A DNA stretch of 43,332 nucleotides, from positions 1 through 43,332 of the forward strand of contig JABGRN010000043.1 of assembly GCA_018648265.1 (NCBI GenBank), given 5' to 3'. Positions 26,896-36,800 of this stretch are shown piece after piece. The notes under the pieces were generated by a model. That model ran no database searches. It saw nothing but the letters and a program-made list of their open reading frames with translations, and was not told the DNA's origin. The position numbers and the translations under genes are program-made. The first letter of the stretch is position 1. The number at the start of each line of letters is the position of its first letter. Source of the stretch: Prolixibacteraceae bacterium (GTDB lineage: Bacteria > Bacteroidota > Bacteroidia > Bacteroidales > Prolixibacteraceae).

Positions 26896-27491
26896 TATTT
26901 TCGGGTTAAAAGAGCCTCCATTCCATCTTTAAAAGCCTCCTCCGAATTTACGTATTTTGTGACAAATTTTTGCAATTCTTTTGGTTTGGCAGTGAGCAAA
27001 ATAAAATCGTCGTTATTTTCGTGATGAATCCTTATTTTATTCTCTTCAATTAAGTCTTCGAGCCAATCCTGATCGAACCAGTTAATTTGCAATTGATTTT
27101 CTTCAACTGTTAATTTGGCAAAAGTGTGAACCGGAATAATATGAAGATCTTCAAGCTCAAGATTATCATCGTCAATAAATTCCTCTAAATAGAAATCTAA
27201 AAAGTAATGCCCTCCCAATTTTATAATATGAATATTAAATTCAGATACCTTTTCATCCTTATCTTTTAAATACAAAATATACGAAGTACTATCTATTTCT
27301 TTAGGTGTCTTTCCCTGAACAAAAGCATGTTTAAAATTCCATTCTGTATTTTCATCATCCACCCAGTTACCAGTTAAAATTTCGTTCGGGAAAAGATCTT
27401 TTTCGGTATATAACGGATAAAAAGAATAAACCACACACCCCGATAGAAACAGTGTAACTACTAAAATTATTGATAAATTTTTTGCTTTCAT
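26895..27491 (-). CDS. Lipoprotein of unknown function, first gene of the kinase operon
   Basis: A 198-residue lipoprotein (lipobox FLSGC, Cys19). The opening after the Cys, VVYSFYPLYTEKDLFPNEIL followed by TGNWVDDENTEWNF, and the later alternating strands (FNIHIIKLGGHYFLDFYLEE) suggest a small beta-rich, lipocalin-like fold. The name of the family is not known to me. Its stop codon shares one base with the kinase start (TAATG, 26893-26897), and it is the first gene after the promoter core. Such tight coupling suggests it works with the kinase, for example as a sensor or a regulated envelope protein; this is inference. Confidence 0.85.
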   Translation of the reverse strand: MKAKNLSIILVVTLFLSGCVVYSFYPLYTEKDLFPNEILTGNWVDDENTEWNFKHAFVQGKTPKEIDSTSYILYLKDKDEKVSEFNIHIIKLGGHYFLDFYLEEFIDDDNLELEDLHIIPVHTFAKLTVEENQLQINWFDQDWLEDLIEENKIRIHHENNDDFILLTAKPKELQKFVTKYVNSEEAFKDGMEALLTRK

Positions 27492-27516
27492 TTTTTGTTC
27501 TTTTTGAATTTGTAAT

Positions 27517-27524
27517 CAAATATA
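27517..27524 (-). promoter_or_regulatory. -7 element of the lipoprotein-kinase-regulator operon
   Basis: TATATTTG on the minus strand fits TAnnTTTG and ends 25 nt before the lipoprotein ATG. A TTTG lies 16 nt upstream (27541-27544), slightly closer than the usual 19-21. Confidence 0.55.
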
Positions 27525-27584
27525 ATTTATCATCACATTCCAAAAGATTTTTTTCGTTGAGATGTGGTTTTTTGTCGTTGAAAT

Positions 27585-27626
27585 TTGAACTAAAAATAAA
27601 ACCCATTAACTTTCGCTAATGGGTTT
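27585..27626 (-). terminator. Terminator after the Omp85-type barrel gene
   Basis: A 10-bp stem AAACCCATTA/TAATGGGTTT (27617-27626 with 27599-27608) closes an 8-base loop. On the minus strand it is followed by a T-rich run (TTATTTTTAG). It separates the barrel gene from the kinase operon. Confidence 0.78.
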
Positions 27627-27647
27627 CTGTTTTCAACTTATTAGATT

Positions 27648-28943
27648 CTAAAACAAATAATTCAATCCAATATACATTCCCGAACTTCCATCACGTTCAT
27701 CGGCGGCCATTCCGTAATCAACAGCAATTATAAAATTCTGGTTCATTACAATTCTCAAACCGGCACCGTACGAAAGATGCAGTCCTTCTGCATCGATATC
27801 GAAATAATCGGGAACACTATTTGTATTTAACTCTATTTTCTTGGTTACTTTTCCAAAATCCATAAAACCATTCAATCCCAAATAAAAGTTGTTGTTTATA
27901 AAATTAAAACGAACAAATTTCCAACGGGCCTCAATATTACCGTAAAAAATTCCATCGCCTACAATTCTATTTCTTCGAATTCCACGCAACGATTTTGCAC
28001 CACCTAAACCTTCAGAACTGGCACCTTTCATAACCGATGTAATTACCTGGCTTTGATAATAAAAAGGTACATCGCCTGCAATTGTTGTTTGATAAGCCAA
28101 ACGGTAGGCAAGTGAAAGGTCGTTAGGAATTAAAGTAAAATATTGACGGTGGGTTAAACTAAATTTTGCAAACGTACTTTCGCCACCAAGAAACTCGGGA
28201 GCAGCAACTATAACCGCTTCGGTCCAAACTCCTTTCATTGGGTTGGGGCGGTTGTCGCGTGTATCAAAAACCAAACCTGCCTTAAAAGTTGGAACAAAAC
28301 CACCATCAGATTCTTCAGCCGATACAATTCCCATATCCTGATATTTTTGGAATAATCCCGGAACATCGGGAAGAACATCAGTACCCTCTTTACCATCATT
28401 TAATTTATCTAAGTTAACCGGAGCTATCTTAAAATTCAACAGATTTATTCCGGCTGCCCATTTTAACTTCTCTCCTAAATCTCCTTGTAAATCAACTTTA
28501 AAACGGAACATTTTACGGTCGTATTTGTAATACATACGGGTTAAATAATCTCCGGCTTCATCGTCAATCCAACCTGGGTTTACAACTGCGTCGTAACCAT
28601 TAAATCCATAAAAATCGTAAGCCTGATCGGTAAGATAACTAATATCAACCGAAGTTTGCAAGCCCTTAATTAAACGATCAGAATCGTAGTAAAATCTGTT
28701 GTTAGCGCTACCTTTTGTAAAGCGGGATACCTCGAAATACAACGAGTGGTTGTAATTTGGGTAGCCGCTTCCATCTCCATAATCGTACAAATTTACCAGA
28801 GCACCATACTGAAATCCAAGATCCGTATCATAGGTAATTGTGGGTAGCGCACCAAAATTCCATCCATCTTTGGTAACTTCTTCCTGTGAAAAAACATGTA
28901 CTGAGATAAAAATGAAAGTTAATAAAATCAAAAATTTTTTCAT
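27648..28943 (-). CDS. BamA/TamA-family (Omp85-type) outer membrane barrel without POTRA
   Basis: A 431-residue exported barrel (signal KKFLILLTFIFISVHVFS). The whole protein looks like the surface-antigen barrel domain alone: TYDTDLGFQYGALVNLYDY near residue 37, FDTRDNRPNPMKGVWTEAVI near 230 (the usual D-x-R-x-x-P phrase), and GLGGAKSLRGIRRNRIVGDG near 312, which matches the lid-loop (V/I)RG(Y/I)-type motif. It ends in MYIGLNYLF with a terminal Phe. No POTRA domain precedes the barrel, so it is not BamA itself. Substrate or role is unknown. It is monocistronic, followed by its own terminator. Confidence 0.87.
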   Translation of the reverse strand: MKKFLILLTFIFISVHVFSQEEVTKDGWNFGALPTITYDTDLGFQYGALVNLYDYGDGSGYPNYNHSLYFEVSRFTKGSANNRFYYDSDRLIKGLQTSVDISYLTDQAYDFYGFNGYDAVVNPGWIDDEAGDYLTRMYYKYDRKMFRFKVDLQGDLGEKLKWAAGINLLNFKIAPVNLDKLNDGKEGTDVLPDVPGLFQKYQDMGIVSAEESDGGFVPTFKAGLVFDTRDNRPNPMKGVWTEAVIVAAPEFLGGESTFAKFSLTHRQYFTLIPNDLSLAYRLAYQTTIAGDVPFYYQSQVITSVMKGASSEGLGGAKSLRGIRRNRIVGDGIFYGNIEARWKFVRFNFINNNFYLGLNGFMDFGKVTKKIELNTNSVPDYFDIDAEGLHLSYGAGLRIVMNQNFIIAVDYGMAADERDGSSGMYIGLNYLF

Positions 28944-29172
28944 ATTAATTTAGTTTAGTGAATTTTTCAATTTTAATTTTTGAGATTGAAAACAATAATA
29001 AAATCTAAAATACAAATTGTTATTGACAAAATTCAATATTTTGATGAACTAAAAGAGAAAAAATAGCAGCTTAAACAACAAAAAGAAAAAAGGATTGATT
29101 ATTATTTTTTTAATTACTATTTTAACTATTTCCCTTTTTATGTAATTATTTTCGAAACCAAAAATAAATAAA

Positions 29173-30639
29173 ATGAAAACCAACAGAAGAAAATTTTTCA
29201 AGATTGCCGGTGTTGCCGGAGCCGGTGTTCTTTCGGGAGGAATAACGTCATGTAATTCGCCGGAAACGACCAAAAGCGAAATGCCACTTGCCAGCATAAA
29301 AGAAGCAGCAGAAAAAACGCACCAACAACAATTTAATATGTGTGGATACGCTGCCCCAAAACTTGATAAAGTTAGAATCGGTTTTATCGGGCTTGGAAAT
29401 CGTGGCCCGGGTGCCGTCGAAAGAATGTCGAATATCGAAGGAGTTGAGATTGTTGCATTATGCGATAAAGATGTTTCGCAAATTGCCAAAGGACAAAAAA
29501 TTCTAGCAAAACATGGATTTGAACCAGCCAAAGAATATGGTGGAACAGAAGATATCTGGAAGGAAATGTGCCAGAATCCCGACATTGATTTGGTTTATAT
29601 TTGCACGCCCTGGAAATTACATACCCCAATGGCTGTTTTTGCCATGGAAAACGACAAACATGCAGCTACCGAAGTTCCGGCGGCTGTAACAGTTGAGCAG
29701 GCATGGCAATTGGTTGAAACTTCGGAAAGAACAAAAAAGCATTGTATGATGCTGGAGAATTGTTGTTACGATTTTTTCGAACTATTAACATTAAATATGG
29801 CCCGCCAGGGATTTTTTGGCGAAGTACTGCATGTTGAAGGTGCGTACAACCATAATTTACTTAATTCAAATTTCAGGGAAAATGGTTATTCCGACATGTG
29901 GAGGTTAAAAGAAAACCAAACCAGAAATGGGAATCTTTATCCAACTCACGGGCTGGGACCAGTTTGCCAGGTGCTGAATATTAACCGTGGAGACAGGATG
30001 GATTATTTGACATCAATGTCAACAAACGATTTTCAAATGGCAAACCAGGCAAAAGAACTTGCAGCCGAGAATGAATTTTTCAAAGAATTTGAAACGAAAA
30101 ATTATCGGGGCAATATGAATTCAACACTGGTAAGAACTATTAATGGAAAATCAATAATGATTCAACACGATGTTACCAGCAACCGTCCTTATTCCCGAAT
30201 CCATTTGGTAAGTGGAACCGATGGAATTGCGCAGAAATGGCCACTTCCAGGTAAAATAGCAAAGGGACATGGTTGGTTTGATGCTGATGAATTAAAAGTT
30301 TTGGAAGAACAATACACACCAAAAATTGTGAATCTGGTTGGTGATATGGCAAAAAAAGTTGGTGGACACGGCGGCATGGATTTTTTAATGGATTGGCGTT
30401 TAATTGACTGTTTAAGAAATGGAATTGCGTTGGATCAGGATGTTTATGATGCTGCACTGTGGAGTGTAATTGCACCACTCAGCGAATGGTCGGTTGCAAA
30501 CCGTTCTAACTCGATTGAAGTTCCCGATTTTACAAATGGTGCCTGGAAAACAAATACTCCGGTCGATGTTGAATTGTCGAAAGGTGGAACAACCGGTGTT
30601 CGGATAACTGCAGAAGCTGAAAGTCAGTTGGATGTTTAA
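29173..30639 (+). CDS. GH109-type enzyme (NAD-dependent alpha-N-acetylgalactosaminidase family), Tat-exported
   Basis: Gfo/Idh/MocA-fold enzyme of the type that cleaves terminal alpha-GalNAc through a 3-keto intermediate using a tightly bound NAD+. The N-terminus NRRKFFKIAGVAGAGVL is a twin-arginine signal with a possible lipid Cys27 (GITSC). This suits export of a folded, cofactor-loaded enzyme. The dinucleotide loop GFIGLGNRG is at residues 70-78. ATEVPAAVTVEQAWQLVE and CMMLENCCYDFFELLTLNMA (near 190), MWRLKENQTRNGNLYPTHGL (near 248) and LNINRGDRMDYL are GH109 hallmarks. Length 488 is normal. The gene stands alone on the plus strand and is followed by a strong hairpin. Substrate is a family prediction. 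Confidence 0.93.
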   Translation: MKTNRRKFFKIAGVAGAGVLSGGITSCNSPETTKSEMPLASIKEAAEKTHQQQFNMCGYAAPKLDKVRIGFIGLGNRGPGAVERMSNIEGVEIVALCDKDVSQIAKGQKILAKHGFEPAKEYGGTEDIWKEMCQNPDIDLVYICTPWKLHTPMAVFAMENDKHAATEVPAAVTVEQAWQLVETSERTKKHCMMLENCCYDFFELLTLNMARQGFFGEVLHVEGAYNHNLLNSNFRENGYSDMWRLKENQTRNGNLYPTHGLGPVCQVLNINRGDRMDYLTSMSTNDFQMANQAKELAAENEFFKEFETKNYRGNMNSTLVRTINGKSIMIQHDVTSNRPYSRIHLVSGTDGIAQKWPLPGKIAKGHGWFDADELKVLEEQYTPKIVNLVGDMAKKVGGHGGMDFLMDWRLIDCLRNGIALDQDVYDAALWSVIAPLSEWSVANRSNSIEVPDFTNGAWKTNTPVDVELSKGGTTGVRITAEAESQLDV

Positions 30640-30651
30640 TATTTTGTGTCA

Positions 30652-30698
30652 GTTAAAAAACAAAGAGAGAAATTTGTTACAGGTTTCTCTCTTTGTTT
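30652..30698. terminator. Long hairpin after GH109, probably bidirectional
   Basis: A perfect 15-bp stem, AAACAAAGAGAGAAA at 30658-30672 with its complement at 30684-30698, closes an 11-base loop. On the minus strand the stem runs into TTTTTT, so it can also stop transcription from the convergent GH5 gene. Confidence 0.8.
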
Positions 30699-30767
30699 AA
30701 ATTGACAGATTTGTTTTTTAGACCATGAAACAAGTTTAGTGTGCCGTTCTAAAAAATTCTAATTAGT

Positions 30768-30800
30768 ACGTCATGCTGAAGTCATTTCAACATCTTTCTT
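30768..30800. repeat. Short intergenic repeat copy
   Basis: ACGTCATGCTGAAG at 30768-30781 matches 12 of 14 bases of the inverted copy at 40-53, and continues GTCATTTCAACATC. The layout resembles dispersed GTCAnnCTGAA intergenic repeats of this phylum. Confidence 0.4.
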
Positions 30801-30856
30801 TTATTTACTCTATGTGCGTATTAAAATTTGGGGAACGCTCAAGAATCAAATAAATC

Positions 30857-31948
30857 TTATTTCCCCGAAACAATTTGAATCAACTTTTCCTTCCGGGTGC
30901 CATCGCTATCAATCAATCCAAAACTTCCGCTTTTGTAATTCCAGTTGGCATAAGCAATTCCGGTTTCTTCAAACAAATCAATAATATCCTGATACCAGTT
31001 TAGAAAATCCTCTTCTGGCGGGCCAACTATAATCCCGAATTCACCACAATATAAAGGCAAATTTAATTCTTTTGCTTTTCTTAACGGCTTTTCCCACTGC
31101 TCCAGAATCCAGTGTTTGTCAAATTCCCGGTCAATCCAATTTTGAGCTGCGCTTTTCATTTCTTCCGGTAATTGGTCAAATTCTGTTTGAGTTAAAATGG
31201 TTCCCGGATAATGAACCGGCCCGGTATATCCTTTTAAACTTGTCCAACTTGCATTAAAATGAGTTAACAAAAAAGGTTCATAAAAATGAAAGCTTAGTAA
31301 AATATTTGGATCATTTTCGGGCACTTTTAATTCATCGAATGTACCAACCTGCTGCCATTTGTTAGAGCCGATTACAATTGTTCTTTCAGGTTCTATTTTC
31401 CGGATAGCTGAAAATGCGTTGGCAACTAAATTATTCCAAAGTTCCGGATCGTCTGCAACTGCTTCGTTCATTAATTCGTACGCCAGCAAACTATTCGGAT
31501 ATTTAATTAGTGCTTTTGAAAGATCGCGCCACAAATCATAAAACTTTTCCTGTTCAGCCAGATCGGTCCAAAGTGGCTTTTCTTCAGCATTAAAATGATG
31601 TGAACGTAAAATATGCAAATCGACAATTACACGTAAATTACTTTCAGCACACCAATCGATGCAATTTGTCATAATCTGAAAAGCATCGTTATACCGATTA
31701 CCATTTTCATCCCACATTTGTTCTTCATCGATTGGTAAACGCACATGGTCGAATCCCATTTCAGCAATGGCTTCAATATCTGATTTTACGAGAAAATTTT
31801 CGCGGTCTTCGCCTCTTGCTCTACTTTGCGAAAGCCAGTGTGCAACATTTGTTCCCCTGTTTACTTCAAATTTCTCAACGGTTTTTGTTGGTTGTGTCTG
31901 GCAAGAAAACAGGATCATACTAAAAAGGAAAACAATTTGATTTTTCAT
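30857..31948 (-). CDS. GH5-family glycoside hydrolase, lipoprotein
   Basis: A retaining beta-glycanase fold (TIM barrel) anchored by lipid Cys16 (MILFSC). The 363-residue protein shows MGFDHVRLPIDEEQMWDENG near residue 64, VIVDLHILRSHHF near 107, the acid/base Glu162 in YELMNEAV and the nucleophile Glu303 in LPLYCGEFG. The barrel ends with the aromatic NWNYKSGSFGLIDSDG segment. The family covers endoglucanases, mannanases and others, and the subfamily cannot be read here. It lies 3' of the susC-susD unit on the same strand, but a terminator separates them, so it probably has its own promoter in 31949-32100. Confidence 0.92.
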   Translation of the reverse strand: MKNQIVFLFSMILFSCQTQPTKTVEKFEVNRGTNVAHWLSQSRARGEDRENFLVKSDIEAIAEMGFDHVRLPIDEEQMWDENGNRYNDAFQIMTNCIDWCAESNLRVIVDLHILRSHHFNAEEKPLWTDLAEQEKFYDLWRDLSKALIKYPNSLLAYELMNEAVADDPELWNNLVANAFSAIRKIEPERTIVIGSNKWQQVGTFDELKVPENDPNILLSFHFYEPFLLTHFNASWTSLKGYTGPVHYPGTILTQTEFDQLPEEMKSAAQNWIDREFDKHWILEQWEKPLRKAKELNLPLYCGEFGIIVGPPEEDFLNWYQDIIDLFEETGIAYANWNYKSGSFGLIDSDGTRKEKLIQIVSGK

Positions 31949-32084
31949 ATTAATAAAGTTTAGTTAATTAATTTCTTAAAAGTAGTTTTTCCCTGAAAAG
32001 ATTCAAAATATTGCATTCATCAATTAATAAATATTTTAGCCCAATTCTTTTGATAAACTAATTTACATAAAAAATCAGGGGCCC

Positions 32085-32129
32085 TTTTATTTAAAACAAA
32101 GAACCGTCGAACATTAAGTCCGACGGTTC
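32085..32129 (-). terminator. Terminator after susD
   Basis: A 9-bp stem GAACCGTCG/CGACGGTTC (32121-32129 with 32101-32109) with an 11-base loop, followed on the minus strand by the T-rich TTTGTTTTAAATAAA. It lies 45 nt after the susD stop. Confidence 0.85.
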
Positions 32130-32173
32130 ATTTTTAAAACCAAAATTTATCTATGAAACCTAACGCAATAGCA

Positions 32174-33862
32174 TTATTTCGCCCACCATAATTTGGTATC
32201 CTGAACATCGGGTCCCTGAGAAGATACAGCTGCATTATAATTAGCTCCGTTTTTATTTGCTGCATCGTTTCCAAAACGCATTCTCTGCGGATAATTTCCA
32301 TTAATATCCCCCAATCCGAAAATATCAATATCTTCCACTCCATTTGCCAATTCAGAAGGATATCCCATATCGCGAACAACAGCCCACGCTTCAAATCCAT
32401 CGGTAAAAGAAACAACCCAACGTTGTGTTGCTATTTTTTCAATTTGTTCCTCTTCCGTTCCGGTAAGTTGTGCAAAAGCTTCGTTAGCCAAATATGTATC
32501 AATATCTCCATCTCCAACACCCCAGAGTTTCATTGCCTGGCGTATTCCTTCCTGATACAAATCGTTTGCATTTCCTGAACCCAAACCGCGCACGGCAGCT
32601 TCTGCTCTCAAGAAAAATGCTTCTGCAGATGAAAATATCAATTCGCTTCTTATTGTACCTGAATTTTTCCTTTGAATAACTTCTTCTGATGGCGTAGAAA
32701 ATAACTCATATTTAACAAACGGTTTAATCTTTCCGTTTAAGCGAGTTGGCTGCCCCACATAGTAAACATTCTCTGGCATTGTAACAACCACGTTTTCACC
32801 GTCTAATTCCGTTGTATATTCTACTCCGGCATCGTCTAAAACGCTTAAAATATAATTTACTCTCTTATCGTATTTTTCAACTTCGTCACCTTCTGTAGGT
32901 TTTTCCATTGTATATGTTCCACCTTTTGCAGGTTTTGCATATTTTGATAATCGAGGGTCATTGTTATTTCTGAGAACATCTATTAATGTTTTTCCCATGG
33001 TCCAGTCTGATCCTGCACCAAAATTATACCACACGTCGCCATAAGCAGCACTTCCCCATTGCGAAATTTCCTCGTCTTTTTTCATCATAACATTATCTGC
33101 TGATGTTTCAAGTAGAGGCGAGCTTAATGCCTGTGAAATTGCACCTGCCGCAAAATCGGCTCCGGGTGCGCCATAAGCACGCATTGCCAATCTCAGTTTT
33201 AATGAATTTGCAAGTTTTTTCCATTTTTGCATATCTCCACCACAGTACAGATCGTTTGCTCCAACATCGTCAACATTTGCTCCTGAAGAAACTGCTTCTC
33301 CAATGGTTGCCATTGCAGCATCGAGTTCAGCAATCAATCCCTGATAAATAACTTTTTGTTCGTCGAATTTCGGCAATACAATATCTGGATTTGTGGCTTC
33401 CGAATAAGGAATCATCCCAAAAACATCGGTGTACATTTGATAATATAAACCACGCATTATCTGGCCGATGGCATACATATATTGATTTTCAAATTCACCG
33501 CCAACATCAGTCATTTTCATAAAATTATCGAGACCACCAATGTAGCCGGCTAACCATCCCCATGCAGCATCTGTATAACCACTGCTGTAGCTGTAACCAA
33601 GTTCGTCAGACCACCAACTTTGATTCATTCCAAAACATACTTGCCCTGAATAACGATCAACATGTATTAAATGTGCTCTCCAATAAGGGTAGCGGCTTGG
33701 TGCGTACAAATTAAATTGTGGACTTGTTAAGAAATATTTTGCACTAACTTCATCCTGAGTAAAAGAGTCAGGTTTCGTATTAATTTCATTAAAGTTTTCG
33801 GTACAGTTTGTTAAAAACAAAACCATTCCCAGTACTATGAATATTTTATATATATTTTTCAT
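32174..33862 (-). CDS. SusD/RagB-family glycan-binding lipoprotein
   Basis: Surface lid of a SusCD importer that captures glycans or other nutrients for the SusC channel. The 562-residue lipoprotein has its lipid Cys at residue 20 (LFLTNC). The typical N-terminal region NFNEINTKPDSFTQDEV is followed by the TPR-like helices (YAIGQIMRGLYYQMYTDVFG near 130, then IPYSEATNP). The pattern fits SusD-like group 2 (PF12771). It is 11 nt after susC and ends at a terminator, so the unit closes here. The substrate is unknown; the nearby GH5 gene hints at a beta-glycan. Confidence 0.93.
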   Translation of the reverse strand: MKNIYKIFIVLGMVLFLTNCTENFNEINTKPDSFTQDEVSAKYFLTSPQFNLYAPSRYPYWRAHLIHVDRYSGQVCFGMNQSWWSDELGYSYSSGYTDAAWGWLAGYIGGLDNFMKMTDVGGEFENQYMYAIGQIMRGLYYQMYTDVFGMIPYSEATNPDIVLPKFDEQKVIYQGLIAELDAAMATIGEAVSSGANVDDVGANDLYCGGDMQKWKKLANSLKLRLAMRAYGAPGADFAAGAISQALSSPLLETSADNVMMKKDEEISQWGSAAYGDVWYNFGAGSDWTMGKTLIDVLRNNNDPRLSKYAKPAKGGTYTMEKPTEGDEVEKYDKRVNYILSVLDDAGVEYTTELDGENVVVTMPENVYYVGQPTRLNGKIKPFVKYELFSTPSEEVIQRKNSGTIRSELIFSSAEAFFLRAEAAVRGLGSGNANDLYQEGIRQAMKLWGVGDGDIDTYLANEAFAQLTGTEEEQIEKIATQRWVVSFTDGFEAWAVVRDMGYPSELANGVEDIDIFGLGDINGNYPQRMRFGNDAANKNGANYNAAVSSQGPDVQDTKLWWAK

Positions 33863-33873
33863 TTTCGTAAGAT

Positions 33874-36800
33874 TTAAAATTTAATATTCACATTAAAACC
33901 AACGCTTCTGGCAGTGGGTAGGTTATTCGATAAAATACCCTGACCTGAATTACCTGTTCCCAAACTCGCTTCCGGATCTACATGATCTATTTCCTTATAA
34001 AGGAAAAATAAATTCCTTCCAACAAGTCCAACATTCGCGCCCTTAATAAAGGTATTTCCCAATATTGAATTTGGCACTTTATATGAAAGAACAAATTCGC
34101 GCAACCTGACGTTGGTTTGCTTATAAATATTTTCAGAAGCAATTCCTGAAACGGCTCCCCAGTAATCCTGGGCACTAATTTTTGTAGTATTTGCGCTATA
34201 AGTGTCGTCTGATTGAAGCACAACTCCATCAACAATAATTCCGTCATCTCTGAATTCGAGAGATTCAAAAGTAGCTCCACTACCAACTAAACTTGCATTG
34301 GTTTGAGAATAAATTTCTCCACCAATTCGTGCATCAATTAAAAAACGTAGGGCAAAATTTTTGTAAGTTAATGTATTCGTTACTCCACCAATCCAATCGG
34401 GCTGTGCATTTCCTAACAACTCTTTATCTGTTGAGGATTGTGGCCGGCCATTTGCATCAACAACAATTTGTCCGGCATCGTTAGTTCTCCAAACCGTTCC
34501 GTAAATATCGCCATAACCACCACCAACAGTAGCCTGAATTCTAACATTTCCGGAATTTGTAGTATTTAAAACATGGCTTTCCAGTTCTTCGGTAAGTTCA
34601 ACCAATTCATTTTTATTTTGCGACATGTTTGCTGAAACTTCCCAACTAAAATCATCCGTTCTTACCGGAATACCACCTACCAATAGTTCTAAACCTTTAT
34701 TGGTCATTTCGCCAATATTTTCGCGGAACGTGCTGTAACCTGTTGAAGCAGGTACCGGAACATCGTAAATCTGATCGGTTGTTTTTATGCTGTAATATGA
34801 GAAATCAAAAAACATTCTGTTATCGAACAAACTACCTTCTAACCCAAATTCTAATGAAGCAATATTCTCTGGTTTTAATTCATCGTTGAATTTTACGCTC
34901 GGGCGTGAAAGTTGAGTTAATCCCAAATATCCATCAGAAGCAAGATTATAATAAGAATTCAATTGATAAGGTGATGTGTCGTTACCAACATTTGCCCAAC
35001 TTGCCCTTACTTTTAGGAGATTAAACAAATCTTCTTCAGGATCAAGAAATTCGTTTACCAGAACTGCACCGGTAACCGAGGGGTAAAAATATGACCGATT
35101 CCCTTCACCCAAAGTTGATGACCAATCATTACGACCTGTAACATCTAAATACATAAAATTCTGATATGACAAAGACAATTGTCCGTACATCGAATTGATT
35201 ATCTTTTCGCTCATTGGACTGTACGAAGGTCTTTGAACCACTGTGTTTGCAACAGTTGCTCTGGTCGGAATTTTGAAATCTTCGCCATAAATACTCATTC
35301 CTTCGTAGGTGCGGTACGAATGATTTCCCCCGACATTTACTGCCAAATTAAAATCTTCATTTAAATCTTTTTTGAACATTAACAAGAAATCAGCATTTGT
35401 TTCAGCTGTTCTGCTGTTGCTAAATGTTAACCTGCCGCTGGTATAAAAATGATGACCCGGCTGATTAACACTTTCCGATTTAATTGTAGCAACGTCTGTT
35501 CCCACACGTACAAATGCAGACAACCATTCATTAAATTCGTAAGTTGCTTTGGCAAATCCAAGAATTCTTTCCCGAGTATTTTCGTTACGGTCGTGTTGCA
35601 ACATCCAATATGGGTTTGAACCTAAGGATCCAAATGAAATTGAATTTAACGATTCTTCCGGATTTTGGAACACTTTTAGATCTTCAATGTCAATATTTCT
35701 TGGCATCCCAATTATAGTTGACAAAACACCTTCAGAACCTTGAGAAATACGATTATTTAACAATTGAGTAAAATAAGTTGCTTTTGCATCTAATTTCAAT
35801 TTGTCGCTTAAATCAATTAAACTTCTGAGGTTAAAATTGTGGCTTTTTAAATCAGAATTTGGCATCATCGATTCCGTCATATTATTTGTATATGAAAAAC
35901 GAACCGAATAGTCTTCGCCGCCGCCATCTAACGAAAATGAGTTTACATATTTGGCACCAGTTTCGAAAAAGTTGTTCAAATTATCGGGCTGCGCAACATA
36001 CGGTCTGTTTTCGCCTGTGTAATACAACTGGCTGCTTCCATCTAATTTTGGTCCCCACGAACTTGCCGAATTTTTAAGGTCGGTTAAATTTCCCGGAACG
36101 TTTCCCTGACTACCTTGTCCATACTCATTCTGGTACTCGGGTAAAATCATTGGGCTATCGAAAGTAATGTTCGAATTTACTGTTACTCCCAAACCTTTTC
36201 CACGTGTACCTTTTTTGGTTGTAACCAATAAAACACCGTTACCAGCTCTCGAACCATACAATGCAGCCGCATTTGGTCCTTTCAACACAGAAATAGATTC
36301 AATGTCATCGGGGTTAATGTCGGTGATACCACCACCAGAAATAGTACTGTTATAAACACTACCTCCACTATTCGAGCCGCTTGCATCGATTGGCACACCA
36401 TCAACAACAATTAATGGTTGGTTATTTCCGGTAATTGAGTTATTACCCCTTATAATTACACGAGAACCTCCACCCGGGCCACCGGTTCCTTGCGTTACAA
36501 CAACACCTGCAACTTTACCTGCAAGCGAGTTCGCCGGGTTGTGATCTTTCACCAAAGAAATATCATCGCTACCAACTTCGGTAACTGCGTACCCCAAAGA
36601 TTTTTTCTCTTTAGAAATACCAAGTGCTGTTACAACAACCTCTTCCAATCCTATTTGACTGGCAACCATTGTAACATCGATTGTAGAACGGCCATTAATA
36701 GTTTCTTCTACGGCCTGCATTCCAACAAACGAAAAAACAATTGTAGCATCAGAAGGAACCTGCATAGTATAACCACCATCTAAATTGGTAATTGTACCAT

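Noticed and set aside
29049-29585. A 178-codon antisense open frame over GH109
   Set aside because: The composition is that of a reverse shadow, and the GH109 gene on the plus strand is clear.
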